DNA of 64,000 nt, taken from NCBI RefSeq assembly GCF_024978135.1, contig NZ_JANTEZ010000003.1:186001-250000 (forward strand), written 5' to 3'. Below are positions 26,246 through 35,176 of the stretch, piece by piece. Positions within the stretch are counted from its first letter, which is position 1. Every line of letters starts with the position of its first letter. This DNA comes from Herbiconiux gentiana. Its GTDB lineage: Bacteria > Actinomycetota > Actinomycetes > Actinomycetales > Microbacteriaceae. The notes below the pieces were generated by a model. It was given only the letters and a program-made list of their open reading frames with translations, had not been told where the DNA came from and did no database searches. A program made the position numbers and the translations under genes.

Positions 26246-26358
26246 AGATGGTCATGGTCGGGTCAGGTAGGCCGCAGCCTTCGGAGCTTGGCGGGTCGGC
26301 CGGTTCGCGAGGTGGGCGCCCGGTGGGGTCGACGAGGAACCGGGGCCTATGGGCCGGG

Positions 26359-27297
26359 TCAGTCGGCGACGACGCGGGCACCCGCTACCGGGCCCGTGGC
26401 GCGCACGACGTGGTGGCGGGCCGCGCTCAGGGCGATCTGCAGTTCGAGGGCGCCGTCGAGGTCGGCCGCCAGGAACGCGACCGTCGGGCCCGAGCCCGAG
26501 ACGATGCCCGCGAGGGCACCGTTCTGCTCCCCCACCTCGAGCACCGTCGCGAGTCCCGGGCTGAGGTGCAGCGCCGGCGCTTGGAGATCGTTGCTCAGCG
26601 ACTCGGCGAGCATGTGGGGGTCGCCCGCCCGCAGCGCCTGCAGCACGTCGGCGTCGACGAGGGGCTGACCCTGGGCGGGGAAGATGTCCTGCGCGTGGCG
26701 TTCCCGGTGGCGATCGAGCTCGCGGTAGACCTCAGGGGTCGAGACACCGTGCTCGGGCAGCACGAGCACCCACTGGAACTGGCCCTTCGCGAGTGCGGGG
26801 CTCAGCTGGTCGCCGCGACCGGTTCCGATCGCGGTTCCGCCGGCCAGGGCGAAGGGCACATCGGCGCCGAGCTCGGAGGCCAGCGCGAGCAGTTCGTCCC
26901 GGCCGAGGTCGGTGCCCCAGAGGGTGTCGCAGGCCAGGAGGGCGGCGGCAGCATCCGCCGACCCGCCGCCCATGCCGCCCGCGATGGGGACGTTCTTCGA
27001 GATGCGGAGCGAGACACCCTCGCGGTAGCCGGCGCGCCGGGCGAGCAGCCGGGCGGCGCGGATCGCGAGGTTCGACCCGTCGGTCTCGAGACCCGAGGTG
27101 TCGATGTGGCCGCCCTCGAACACGACCGAGAAGTCGCTCGCCGGGGAGGCGAACACGTCTTCGTAGAGCGAGACCGCCTGGTAGGCCGTGGCGAGGTCGT
27201 GGTAGCCGTCGGGCATGACCGCGCCGACCTTGAGGAAGACGTTGATCTTGCCGGGCGCCCGCACGTGCACGGTCTTCGTGGCGCCCCGGTCGATCAT
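26359..27297 (-). CDS. ispE: 4-diphosphocytidyl-2-C-methyl-D-erythritol kinase
   Basis: A 312-aa GHMP kinase of the non-mevalonate isoprenoid pathway. [12 protein letters not shown] (about 15-26) holds the catalytic Lys region, [17 protein letters not shown] the ATP-binding glycine loop, and [11 protein letters not shown] the C-terminal GHMP motif. I choose ATG 27297, because TAGGTT (27310-27305) and GGAGGAC precede it; a TTG at 27306 would fall inside that hexamer. In most actinobacteria ispE follows ksgA; here it lies about 9 kb away, beyond the nucleoside operon. Confidence 0.93.
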   Translation of the reverse strand: MIDRGATKTVHVRAPGKINVFLKVGAVMPDGYHDLATAYQAVSLYEDVFASPASDFSVVFEGGHIDTSGLETDGSNLAIRAARLLARRAGYREGVSLRISKNVPIAGGMGGGSADAAAALLACDTLWGTDLGRDELLALASELGADVPFALAGGTAIGTGRGDQLSPALAKGQFQWVLVLPEHGVSTPEVYRELDRHRERHAQDIFPAQGQPLVDADVLQALRAGDPHMLAESLSNDLQAPALHLSPGLATVLEVGEQNGALAGIVSGSGPTVAFLAADLDGALELQIALSAARHHVVRATGPVAGARVVAD

Positions 27298-27329
27298 GTC
27301 CTCCAACCTATCCCACGCCGCGGATGGCC

Positions 27330-27401
27330 CCGATCAGTGCCCAGAGGACGCCTCCGATCAGCGCCCCGACGGCGCCCCCGGTCAGTGCCCCGACAGCACC
27401 C
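27330..27401 (-). repeat. Three 24-bp tandem repeats spanning the nucleoside hydrolase stop codon
   Basis: Units 27330-27353, 27354-27377 and 27378-27401 share CCG(A/G)TCAG(T/C)GCCC. Unit 3 contains the hydrolase stop (27384-27382) and its last codons; units 1 and 2 keep the same TGA position beyond the gene. In another minus frame the array reads GALTGGAV, GALIGGVL and WALIGAIR, which has no start codon. Confidence 0.8.
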
Positions 27402-28395
27402 GCACGAAGTCGGTCAGGAACGCCTCGCGGTCCACGTCGAGCACGACGAACGTGTCGGGCGCCGGCTCGCTCGGCCACGAGACGGGCAGCCCGGTCGCGG
27501 TCTGCATGAGGTGCGCGCGGGTGGCGAACCCGTCGCTCGTGATGTTGACGGGGCCGGTGATCGAGGAGGTGATCCACTCGGGCTGCACCAGCAGCGCCGC
27601 CGCGAGGCCGTCGTGCGCCGGGGAGACCCGCCGGCCCCAGGAGAACTGGTAGAAGTCCATGTACGCCTCGAGCACCTGCGCCGAGAACGTGCCCCACGAC
27701 GTGCCGGCGCGATGCAGCGCCTGAACGGCCTGCTCGTCGACGATCGTGTGGGCGGTGACGTTGACGCCGACCATCACGAGGTTCTTTCGAGGGGCGGCGA
27801 AGACCCGGCGGGCGGCCTCGGCGTCGTTGTGGATGTTCGCGTCGACCATCTGCACCGTGCCGAGCGGCGGGAAGGGCCCGGAGCCGCCCATGATGACCAC
27901 CGAGCGGAAGAGCGTCAGCAGCTCGGGCTCGATCTCGAGCGCGAGGCCGACGTTGGTAAGCGGCCCGACGGGCAGCAGGTCGTAGTAGCCGGGCTTCGAC
28001 CGTCCCAGTTCGACGAGCAGTTCGGCGCTCGACAGCGGGGAGAGGTTCTTCGGGGCGATCGGCTCCGACCAGAGGTCGCCGAGCCCGTCGTGGCCGTGCA
28101 CGTGCGAGGCGATGCGCGGTTCGCCGTCGATGGGTCCGGCGGCGCCGCGGGCGACGAGCACGTCCTCGAGGCCGGCGAGCTGCTGCACACGGGCGATGTT
28201 CGTCAGGGCCGCCTCGACGGGGGTGTTGCCGTAGACGCTGGTGATCGCCGAGATCTCGGCGTCGTCGCGGCCGGCCAGGTAGAGCAGGGCGAGCGCGTCG
28301 TCGATGCCCGTATCGGTGTCGACGATGATGTGGCGGGTCTCGCGGGCGGTGGGCGAGGTAGGGGCAGTGGGTGCGGCGGGTGCGGCGTCGGTCAT
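27382..28395 (-). CDS. Nucleoside hydrolase (inosine/uridine-preferring family)
   Basis: 337 aa. The calcium-binding aspartate cluster is IIVDTDTGIDDALALLYLAG (about 24-43); NVTAHTIVDEQ and the late D/H region with SPAHDGLAAALL complete the family pattern. It splits ribonucleosides into base and ribose. It is the last gene of the Bmp-type nucleoside importer series, 96 bp after the second permease, so it probably acts on imported nucleosides in the cytoplasm. The ATG has GAAGGA upstream. The 3' end carries 24-bp tandem repeats. Confidence 0.89.
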   Translation of the reverse strand: MTDAAPAAPTAPTSPTARETRHIIVDTDTGIDDALALLYLAGRDDAEISAITSVYGNTPVEAALTNIARVQQLAGLEDVLVARGAAGPIDGEPRIASHVHGHDGLGDLWSEPIAPKNLSPLSSAELLVELGRSKPGYYDLLPVGPLTNVGLALEIEPELLTLFRSVVIMGGSGPFPPLGTVQMVDANIHNDAEAARRVFAAPRKNLVMVGVNVTAHTIVDEQAVQALHRAGTSWGTFSAQVLEAYMDFYQFSWGRRVSPAHDGLAAALLVQPEWITSSITGPVNITSDGFATRAHLMQTATGLPVSWPSEPAPDTFVVLDVDREAFLTDFVRVLSGH

Positions 28396-28491
28396 GGTGG
28401 GTCCTTCGATGCGGGTCGGGTGCGTGGCGGTGTCAGGTAGGGGCGGCGGAGGGGCTCGGTCGGGGCGTGCTGCAGGGTCGAGCCCGCGGGG

Positions 28492-29394
28492 TCAGGTGGT
28501 CGTCAGCGAAGCCCGCTTCGCGAATCGGATGCGCGTGGCCACCAGCACGAGCAGCGTGATCGCATAGGGCGCGGCGTCGGTCAGCTGCTGCGGCGCCCCG
28601 ATCCCCTGCAGCCGGAACCCCAGGGCCTCGGCCGCTCCGAAGCCGAGGCAGGCCACCGGCAGCCAGAGCGGACGTCCGGCGACGAGCATCACGGCGGCGA
28701 CCGCGATCCAGCCTCGACCGGCGGTCATGTTCTCGGTGAACACCGTCACGTTGCCGAGGGCCAGCTGCGCTCCGGCGATGCCGCAGAGGGCGCCACCCAC
28801 GATGGTGACCCAGGTCTGGTACGAGGCGACGTTCGCACCGAGGGCGGCCGCGGCATCCGGATGCTCGCCCACACCCCGAAGGCGAAGGCCCCCCGCCGAG
28901 CGCTTCAGCCACAGCCCCACGGCCACGATGAGCACGAAGGCGAGCGGCACGAGCGCCGTCTGCCCCGCGAAGATCGGGCCGATCACGGGCACGTCGGCGA
29001 GGAACGCCATCTTCGGCAGCCCCTGCAGCCCGCGCGGCGAGAACGACCCCGAGGTGTCGAAGAGCACCCGCAGCAGGAACCCCGTGAGGCCGATGGCGAG
29101 GAGGTTCGTGCCGATCGCGATGATGATCGGGTCGGCGTGCCAGCGGGCGGCGCCGATCGCGAGCACCACCGAGAAGAGCGCGGTCGAGACGAGCGCCGTG
29201 AGCACCCCGCCCCAGGCGCTGCCCGTGTAGTAGCTGCCCGCGACGGCGGCGAAGGCACCCCAGAGCATCTGCCCCTCGAGGGCGATGTTGAACACCCCGA
29301 CCTGAGCCGAGATGGCGCCCGCGAGGGCGGCGTACAGGATGGGCGTGGCCGCGAGCAGCACGGCCGCGACGAAGCCGAGTTCGAAGACGTGCAT
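28492..29394 (-). CDS. Nucleoside ABC transporter permease, second subunit
   Basis: A 300-aa BPD_transp_2 permease with about 8-10 hydrophobic segments. ILYAALAGAISAQVGVFNIALEGQM (conserved FNIALEG region, about 20-44) and PIIIAIGTNLLAIGLTGFLLR are typical of the YufQ/NupQ-type subunit. ATG 29394 shares one base with the upstream permease stop (TGATG). The frame continues open upstream within the first permease but is not coding there. It works with the adjacent permease, ATPase and Bmp lipoprotein. Confidence 0.91.
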   Translation of the reverse strand: MHVFELGFVAAVLLAATPILYAALAGAISAQVGVFNIALEGQMLWGAFAAVAGSYYTGSAWGGVLTALVSTALFSVVLAIGAARWHADPIIIAIGTNLLAIGLTGFLLRVLFDTSGSFSPRGLQGLPKMAFLADVPVIGPIFAGQTALVPLAFVLIVAVGLWLKRSAGGLRLRGVGEHPDAAAALGANVASYQTWVTIVGGALCGIAGAQLALGNVTVFTENMTAGRGWIAVAAVMLVAGRPLWLPVACLGFGAAEALGFRLQGIGAPQQLTDAAPYAITLLVLVATRIRFAKRASLTTT

Positions 29395-30506
29395 CAGGCC
29401 GAGCTCCTCTCGGTGCGCCGCTGGTCGAGCACGGTGCGGAGGGCGAGCACGACGATGACGACGCCCTGCAGCACGTCGGAGAGCTGCCGGGGCACGTCGG
29501 CCGAGCGCTCCATGCCGGCGCCGCCGACCTGCAGCACGGTGAACAGGATGGCCGTGACGGGGATGAGCGCCGGGCGACCTCCGGCCAGCAGCGCGGCCGC
29601 GAGCCCCGCAAAGGTGTAGCCGGGAGAGATCAGCGCGCCGTCGATCAGCCGGAACGGCGACGACATGACGATGACCGCACCCACGACACCCGCCGCCGCA
29701 CCGGCCGCGGCCATCGCGCCGAGGGAGAGCCGGCCGACGCGCACGCCGCCGTAGGCCCCGAAGCGCCGGTTGGCGCCGACCACGCGCAGCTCGAAGCCGA
29801 CCGCCGAGCGGGAGTCGACCACCCAGAACACGACCATCATCAGCACGATGATGATCAGTCCGGCGTTGGAGTACGAGAGGTCGCCGAGCGCCCACATCCG
29901 GGCGCCCTCGGGCAGGCGGGTGGTCTGGGCGACGGCCGAGCCCGCCTCGCCGAGCGGGAAGCGCACGAGGAAGCTGACCACCGCGACGGCCACCGGGCTG
30001 AGCAGCAGGGTCGAGATGATGATCGGGATGCCGAAGCGGGTCGCGAGCGGGGCGGAGATCGCGCCAAAGGCTCCGGCGACGATCGCGGCGCCGATCACGG
30101 CGAGCGGGATGAGGACGATCGAGGGCAGCGGCAGACTGCTCGCGATGACGGTGGCGGTGAGGCCGCCGAGCACGAGCTGGCCGTTGCCGCCGAGGTTGAA
30201 CTCGCCCATGCGCAGCGGGATCGCGGCCGCGAGGGCCATGCCGCAGATGAACGCCCAGACCGAGAAGGTGTAGTCGAGCTGGCCGGGGTCGAGCGAGTTC
30301 TGGATGACTGCGGTGTAGGCCGCGATCGGGTCGAGGCCGGCGGCGAGGATGATCACGGCGCCGATCAGCAGCGCCAGCACGACGGCGCCGATCGGCACGA
30401 CGGCGGGGTGACGCAGCGCGGCCGCGGCGAGTCGCCGTCCGGCTCCGGGCGCCCGGGGGCCGGCCACGGGGGCGGCCCCGGGAGTGGTTTCGGGCGGGGC
30501 GGTCAT
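29394..30506 (-). CDS. Nucleoside ABC transporter permease, first subunit
   Basis: A 370-aa permease with a 30-residue Pro/Ala-rich cytoplasmic N-terminus and about 10 helices. IPLRMGEFNLGGNGQLVLGGL is the FN(I/L)GxxGQ region of the YufP/NupP type. ISPGYTFAGLAAALLAG and a helix ending in EMRSADVP-like sequence close the domain. It overlaps the ATPase stop codon as ATGA and the next permease as TGATG, so stoichiometric translation is likely. Confidence 0.91.
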   Translation of the reverse strand: MTAPPETTPGAAPVAGPRAPGAGRRLAAAALRHPAVVPIGAVVLALLIGAVIILAAGLDPIAAYTAVIQNSLDPGQLDYTFSVWAFICGMALAAAIPLRMGEFNLGGNGQLVLGGLTATVIASSLPLPSIVLIPLAVIGAAIVAGAFGAISAPLATRFGIPIIISTLLLSPVAVAVVSFLVRFPLGEAGSAVAQTTRLPEGARMWALGDLSYSNAGLIIIVLMMVVFWVVDSRSAVGFELRVVGANRRFGAYGGVRVGRLSLGAMAAAGAAAGVVGAVIVMSSPFRLIDGALISPGYTFAGLAAALLAGGRPALIPVTAILFTVLQVGGAGMERSADVPRQLSDVLQGVVIVVLALRTVLDQRRTERSSA

Positions 30507-32197
30507 GCTCGGTCTCCCTGGTCGATCACGGGGTCGGCCGCGGCTCCGGCTGCGACGGCGTCGGTCGCGGCGCCGGCCCTGACGCCGTCCACCGGCCCAT
30601 CCGCGGCCGCGGCCCCCGCCATGGCGGCGCCGATCCGCTCGGTCGTCGCCTCCGCCGCGCTGAACGAAGCGACGATCGCGCCCCCGTACATCACGAGCAC
30701 CCGGTCGGCCAGCGCGAGCAGCTCGCTGATCTCGTGCGAGACGAGCAGGATGCCGTTGCCCGCCGCCCGGTAGTCGAGCAGTCGCCCGTGGATGGCCTCG
30801 ATCGCCCCCACGTCGACACCCTGGGTGGGCTGCTCCGCGATCAGCAGCGGCGCCCCGTGCGAGAGCTCCCGCGCGACGACGACCTTCTGCGCGTTGCCGC
30901 CCGAGAGCGAGCCGATCAGCTGCTGCTCCCCCGAGGTGCGCACGTCGTAGTCGCCGATCAGCTGGCGGGCCTGCGACCGCTCGGCCTTCAGCGACATCCA
31001 GCCGCGACGGATGCCCGTGGACGCGCCGATCGGAGCGCTGCGGTGGTGGCCGAGCGCCGCGTTCTCGGCGACCGTCATGGTGACGGCGCTGCCCTCGCCA
31101 CGGCGGTCCTCGGGGATCACGGCGAGCCCCGCGGCCCGGCGATCCCGCACGGTCGAGCGGGTGACGTCGGAGCCCATCAGGCGGATCCGCCCGGCCGAGG
31201 CGTCGATGGTGCCGAGCACCGCGGCCACGAGCTCGTGCTGCCCGTTGCCCGAGACTCCGGCGATGCCGACGATCTCGCCCCGGCGCACCGCGAGCGACAC
31301 GTCGCGCACGACGTCACGTCGTCCGTCGGAGACCGACAGCCCCTCGACCTCGAGCACGGCGTCTCCCGGAGTGCCGGTTCCCGGGTTCTTGACCTCGGCG
31401 ATGGCCCGTCCGGTCATCGCCCGCACGAGCTCCGGCCCGGTGGCGTCTCGGGTGGCGAATCGCCCCGTGACCCGGCCGTCGCGCAGCACGGTGACCTCGT
31501 CGCTGACCGCGAGCACCTCGTGGATCTTGTGCGTCACGAGCACCACGGTCGTTCCCGCGTCGGCCGCGCGGCGGATGACCGCGAACAGGCTGTCCACCTC
31601 GCTGGGTGTGAGCACGGCGGTGGGTTCGTCGAGGATGAGGATGCGGGCGTCCCGGTGCAGCGCCTTGAGGATCTCGACGCGCTGCCGCGCCCCGGCGGAG
31701 AGCGAGCCCACGACGGCCGCGGGGTCGGTGTCGAGACCGTATCGGGCGGCCAGTTCGCGCACCCGCGCATCCGCTGCCCGTCGGTCGACGAAGGCCCGGC
31801 CCAGGATGCCCCGGCGCCGGGGTTCGGCCCCGTAGACCACGTTGTCGGCGACGCTCATGGTGTCGAAGAGGCGGAAGTGCTGGTGCACCATGCCGAGCCC
31901 CGCGGCGATCGCATCGAGCGGACCGCCGAAGCGCACCGGGCGGCCGTCGACCCGGATCTCGCCCGAGTCGGGCTCGAGCAGGCCGAACAGCATCGACATG
32001 AGAGTGGACTTGCCGGCGCCGTTCTCGCCCATCACCGCGTGCACCGTGCCCCGGCGCAGCACGAGGTCGACCCCGTCGTTCGCGACGACGGAGCCGAACC
32101 GCTTGCCGACGCCGATCAGCTCGACCGCCGCGACTCCCTCGACGGGAGCGGGCGGCCGAGCTGCGTCGGCGGCATCATCGGATGCGCGAGAGACCAT
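30503..32197 (-). CDS. Nucleoside ABC transporter ATP-binding protein (two ABC domains)
   Basis: 564 aa with duplicated ABC domains, as in RbsA/NupO-type ATPases. The first has GENGAGKST (about 60), LSAGARQRVEI and LDEPTAVLTP. The second has GVSGNGQHEL in place of a full Walker A, LSGGNAQKVVVAREL and AEQPTQGVD. A degenerate second P-loop is normal in this family. A low-complexity Ala/Asp-rich tail follows. It starts 6 nt after the Bmp gene and overlaps the first permease by 4 bp. Confidence 0.92.
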   Translation of the reverse strand: MVSRASDDAADAARPPAPVEGVAAVELIGVGKRFGSVVANDGVDLVLRRGTVHAVMGENGAGKSTLMSMLFGLLEPDSGEIRVDGRPVRFGGPLDAIAAGLGMVHQHFRLFDTMSVADNVVYGAEPRRRGILGRAFVDRRAADARVRELAARYGLDTDPAAVVGSLSAGARQRVEILKALHRDARILILDEPTAVLTPSEVDSLFAVIRRAADAGTTVVLVTHKIHEVLAVSDEVTVLRDGRVTGRFATRDATGPELVRAMTGRAIAEVKNPGTGTPGDAVLEVEGLSVSDGRRDVVRDVSLAVRRGEIVGIAGVSGNGQHELVAAVLGTIDASAGRIRLMGSDVTRSTVRDRRAAGLAVIPEDRRGEGSAVTMTVAENAALGHHRSAPIGASTGIRRGWMSLKAERSQARQLIGDYDVRTSGEQQLIGSLSGGNAQKVVVARELSHGAPLLIAEQPTQGVDVGAIEAIHGRLLDYRAAGNGILLVSHEISELLALADRVLVMYGGAIVASFSAAEATTERIGAAMAGAAAADGPVDGVRAGAATDAVAAGAAADPVIDQGDRA

Positions 32198-32203
32198 GCA
32201 GGA

Positions 32204-33259
32204 CTAGCCGGCGGTCAGCGGGTCGGTCACCGTGATCTCGCCCGAGACGATCTGGTCGCGCACGGCGGCGACCTTCTCGATCACGTCGGGGTGGTCGGCG
32301 ATCAGGCACTTCGAGTCGGCGACGCCGTCCTCGAGGCCCGTGAGGCTCACGCCGCCCTCGGCCAGGCCGTAGGAGGTGAAGCCGCCGGTCGTGCCGTCGA
32401 GGATGTCTCCGACCGAGTTGATCAGGGCGACGTCGACGCGCTTGATGGCGTTGTCGACGACGTTGCCGGGAGAGTCGAGGCACTGGTTCGTGTCGACGCC
32501 GAAGGCCTTGAAGCCCGCCTCGGAGGCGGCCTCGAAGACGCCCAGGTTTCCGCCCGAGGCGGCGGCCTGCACGTAGTCGGCTCCGCCGTCGGCGAGGATC
32601 TGAGCCTGCGCCTTGGCACGCGCCTGGTCACCGAACGGGTTGTCGCCGCCGACGTACTGCACGGCGGTCTTCACGCCGGGCTTCACGCTCTCGGCGCCCG
32701 CGAAGAACGGGTCGACCCAGCGGTGCAGGAAGGGGGTGTCGAGCGAGGCGACAACGCCGACGTTGCCCGACTGGGTGAGGAGGCCGGCCTCGACGCCGGT
32801 GAGGTAGGTCGCCTCGTACTCCTTGAACACGGCGGCGGTGAGGTTCTCGGTGGGCTCCTCGGCCGAGGTGTCGATCAGCAGGAACTGCTGGTCGGGGTAG
32901 TCCGCGGCGGCCTGGGTGATCTGGTCGAGCACGCTGAAGCTGACGCCGATGATGATGCTCGGCTTCTCGCGCACGGCGGCGTCGATGTTCTGCTGGATGC
33001 TCGTCGGGTCTTCGCTCTCGTAGACGTCGACGCTCGCGCCGTACTTCTCGCCGGCCTGCTCGGCGCCGTCGGCGGCGAGCTGCAGGAAGTTGTTCGAGCC
33101 GATGGGGGTCGGGGTGATCAGGATGATCGAGCTGTCGCCGTCGGCCGCGGCGCCGGTGCTGTCCGCGCTGCCGCTGCCTCCGCTCGAGCACGCGGCTACG
33201 GAGGCGACGAGGCCGACGGCGAGTGCTGCGGCACCCGCTCGACGCACGAATTTCGACAT
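32204..33259 (-). CDS. Bmp/Med family substrate-binding lipoprotein, probably nucleoside-binding
   Basis: 351 aa. Lipoprotein signal MSKFVRRAGAAALAVGLVAS with lipobox VAAC, then a Ser/Gly linker. The Bmp/PnrA domain includes IIIGVSFSVLDQITQAAADYP, TYLTGVEAGLL and FGVDTNQCLD. PnrA-type proteins bind purine nucleosides outside the membrane. ATG 33259 has AAGGGGA upstream, and TACCAT (33325-33320) is a candidate -10. First gene of the importer operon; the full order is binding protein, ATPase, two permeases, hydrolase. Confidence 0.92.
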   Translation of the reverse strand: MSKFVRRAGAAALAVGLVASVAACSSGGSGSADSTGAAADGDSSIILITPTPIGSNNFLQLAADGAEQAGEKYGASVDVYESEDPTSIQQNIDAAVREKPSIIIGVSFSVLDQITQAAADYPDQQFLLIDTSAEEPTENLTAAVFKEYEATYLTGVEAGLLTQSGNVGVVASLDTPFLHRWVDPFFAGAESVKPGVKTAVQYVGGDNPFGDQARAKAQAQILADGGADYVQAAASGGNLGVFEAASEAGFKAFGVDTNQCLDSPGNVVDNAIKRVDVALINSVGDILDGTTGGFTSYGLAEGGVSLTGLEDGVADSKCLIADHPDVIEKVAAVRDQIVSGEITVTDPLTAG

Positions 33260-33377
33260 GGGTGTCCCCTTACAAGTGGATCTGCTGTGATTGCGCGGCC
33301 GCACGAGGGGCCGCACCCCATGGTATCGGGACGGCAGGTCCCAACCCGTGCCCGGGACACATAACGAAACACACTCG
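33260..33377 (-). promoter_or_regulatory. Promoter region of the nucleoside importer operon
   Basis: TACCAT (33325-33320, minus) could be a -10, giving a leader near 55 nt with AAGGGGA before the ATG. TTGGGA upstream is only 13 nt away, so the -35 is doubtful. GT-rich repeats at about 33356-33382 might hold an operator. No riboswitch fold was recognised. Confidence 0.35.
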
Positions 33378-34160
33378 TCACACCCGGGCGTGCAGTGCCA
33401 CCGTCTCCGCGACCACGCGGTCGGGGTCGTCGCGCTGGATGGAGTGGCCGGCGCCGCTGACCACGGCGAAGTCGAACGCCGCCGCGGCCGAGGCCAGGCG
33501 GTCGCCCTCGGCGGCGGTGAACGAGGCGCCGAGGGCCGGGTCGGCCGCGAGCACGTGAACGGGCGAGCGGATGCCCGCCAGCACCTGCTCGAGCTGCCAG
33601 CGTCCGTTGTCCCGAACCGTGCGCTCGACCACGTACGGGCTGACCAGGCGGGCGGCGGCGGCCTTCTGCGTCGCGTCCTCGCTGTGCCAGCGGGGATGCC
33701 GTGCGAGCAGGCCGGCCGGGCCGAGGTCGCCGAGTTCACCGAGGAGCTCATCGATCAGGCCGTTCCGATCATTTTCAGCCACCGCGAGCACCGGGTCGAC
33801 GAGGAGCAGCGATCGCGCCCAGTGATGACGCCGAGCGGCCGCGACCGTGGCGACGGCTCCGCCCAGGGAGTGGCCGATCACGAGGTCCCAGCCGAGCACC
33901 GGGTTGCCGTGCGGGGCGAGGCCCAGCACGTCGGAGGCGTACTCGTCGAGCGTGTAGCCGAGGGCCCGGGGCGACGAGCCGTGGCCGCGGAGGTCGGGTG
34001 CGGTGACCGACCAGCCTCGGGCGGCGAGCTCGTGGGCGACCCGCCACCAGGTGTTGGCCGAGGAGGTCAGGCCGTGCAGCAGCAGGGCTGCGGGCCGCGC
34101 GTCGGCGGGGCCCCAGCGCAAGGTGGACAGCTGCACGGGGATGGGCTCGGAATGCGTCAC
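33378..34160 (-). CDS. Alpha/beta hydrolase
   Basis: 260 aa. LLLHGLTSSANTWW (oxyanion region, about 29-42), DLRGHGSSPR, nucleophile elbow IGHSLGGA (about 115-122) and C-terminal GAGHSIQRDDP with the catalytic His. It resembles small esterases or C-C hydrolases; substrate unknown. GTG 34160 overlaps the stop of the CWB2-only gene (GTGA), so it is translationally coupled to it. That pairing suggests a shared role, but none is evident. Confidence 0.87.
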   Translation of the reverse strand: MTHSEPIPVQLSTLRWGPADARPAALLLHGLTSSANTWWRVAHELAARGWSVTAPDLRGHGSSPRALGYTLDEYASDVLGLAPHGNPVLGWDLVIGHSLGGAVATVAAARRHHWARSLLLVDPVLAVAENDRNGLIDELLGELGDLGPAGLLARHPRWHSEDATQKAAAARLVSPYVVERTVRDNGRWQLEQVLAGIRSPVHVLAADPALGASFTAAEGDRLASAAAAFDFAVVSGAGHSIQRDDPDRVVAETVALHARV

Positions 34161-35113
34161 CCTCCGATCGTGCCACCTCCCGGTCGGTCGAGCAGGTCGC
34201 GCATCACCTTGTCGGAGACCGTGTGGCTGCCACCCAGCACGACGATGCGTTCGGGCCTCAGCCGGGCGAGCTCGGCCCGGCTGACGGCCGGCACGGCGTC
34301 GGCGGTGACGAGCAGCACGGGGGCGCGATCGTGGATCGCGGCTGCCGGCCCCGACAGGGCGTCGGGGAAGGTGCTGCCGGAGGCGATGAAGACCGTTCGC
34401 GCACCGCGCGGAAAGGCGTGAGCCGACGTCGCCGCCGAGACGACGAACCGATCGGCTCCGTCGAGCCGCGTGGTGTCGCCGACGATGGTGCGGAGCGTGT
34501 CGACGACCGGTTCGGCGATCGCGGCGGGGCCCCCGAGCACGACCAGCCTCGACGGTCGGAGGCGGGCGAGCTCGGCGACGACGGTGTCGGGCACCCGGTC
34601 GGTCGGCACGAGGAGCACAGGACCGCCGAGGGCGCCGGCGGCCGCGGACCCGCCCAGGGCGTCGGCGAACACCTCGCCGGAGACCACGACGGCGACGGGT
34701 GGAGACGACGGGAAGGCGAGCGCGGAGAGCCGTGCCGCCACCTCGTACCGGTCGGCGCCGCCGACGCGCGTCACCCGGTGGGCGAAGGGCGCGAGTGCCG
34801 CCTCGACGGTTGCATCGACGGCCTCCGGGCCGCCGACGACGACCACGGTCACGGGCGCGAGTCGTCGCAGTTCGGCCGCGACGGAATCGGGCAGGGTCGA
34901 CCTCGCGACCAGCAGCACCGGCGCGTTCTGCGCTCCGGCGACCGCGGACGCGCACAGCGCATCGGGGAAGGACTCGCCGCCGGCGACGAAGACGAGCCGC
35001 GCGGTGGCGAAGGTGCGGGACGACACCGCCGCCGACACCTCGTAGCGGTCGGCACCGCCGATGCGTTCGACCGCGCACGACGCCACCGCCGGAGGGGTGA
35101 GCATCGAGGTCAT
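34157..35113 (-). CDS. Cell wall binding repeat 2 protein without signal peptide
   Basis: 318 aa, made almost wholly of three CWB2 units beginning VERIGGADRYEVSAAV, VTRVGGADRYEVAARL and TTRLDGADRFVVSAAT, each with FxDAL and VVLGG motifs. The N-terminus (MTSMLTPPAVASCA) is too short and polar for a signal peptide, and an in-frame TGA at 35137-35135 rules out a longer start. The ATG has AGGAG upstream. CWB2 proteins are normally exported, so this one is odd: a stand-alone module, a decayed gene, or a protein exported by another route. It overlaps a hydrolase gene. Confidence 0.85.
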   Translation of the reverse strand: MTSMLTPPAVASCAVERIGGADRYEVSAAVSSRTFATARLVFVAGGESFPDALCASAVAGAQNAPVLLVARSTLPDSVAAELRRLAPVTVVVVGGPEAVDATVEAALAPFAHRVTRVGGADRYEVAARLSALAFPSSPPVAVVVSGEVFADALGGSAAAGALGGPVLLVPTDRVPDTVVAELARLRPSRLVVLGGPAAIAEPVVDTLRTIVGDTTRLDGADRFVVSAATSAHAFPRGARTVFIASGSTFPDALSGPAAAIHDRAPVLLVTADAVPAVSRAELARLRPERIVVLGGSHTVSDKVMRDLLDRPGGGTIGG

Positions 35114-35176
35114 GTCGACTCCTGGGGTAGAGCCTCAGGATGCCGCGCGTCGACCGCCGACCGTTATGAGCAGTTG

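Noticed and set aside
24730-26358. DUF222-HNH gene and palindrome as a complete mobile element
   Set aside because: No transposase, terminal inverted repeats or target-site duplication could be found.
27308-27697. Small frame ending in GALTGGAVGALIGG repeats, suggestive of a glycine-zipper peptide
   Set aside because: It overlaps the hydrolase and has no start codon near the repeats; explained by the 24-bp array.
30734-33364. 876-codon plus-strand frame opposite the nucleoside transporter genes
   Set aside because: Shadow of well-supported ABC and Bmp genes; no recognisable domain.
33351-33388. CCCGGG at 33351-33356 and 33383-33388 as a hairpin or operator
   Set aside because: Each site is itself a 6-bp palindrome, so pairing is uninformative, and the second lies inside the hydrolase coding end.
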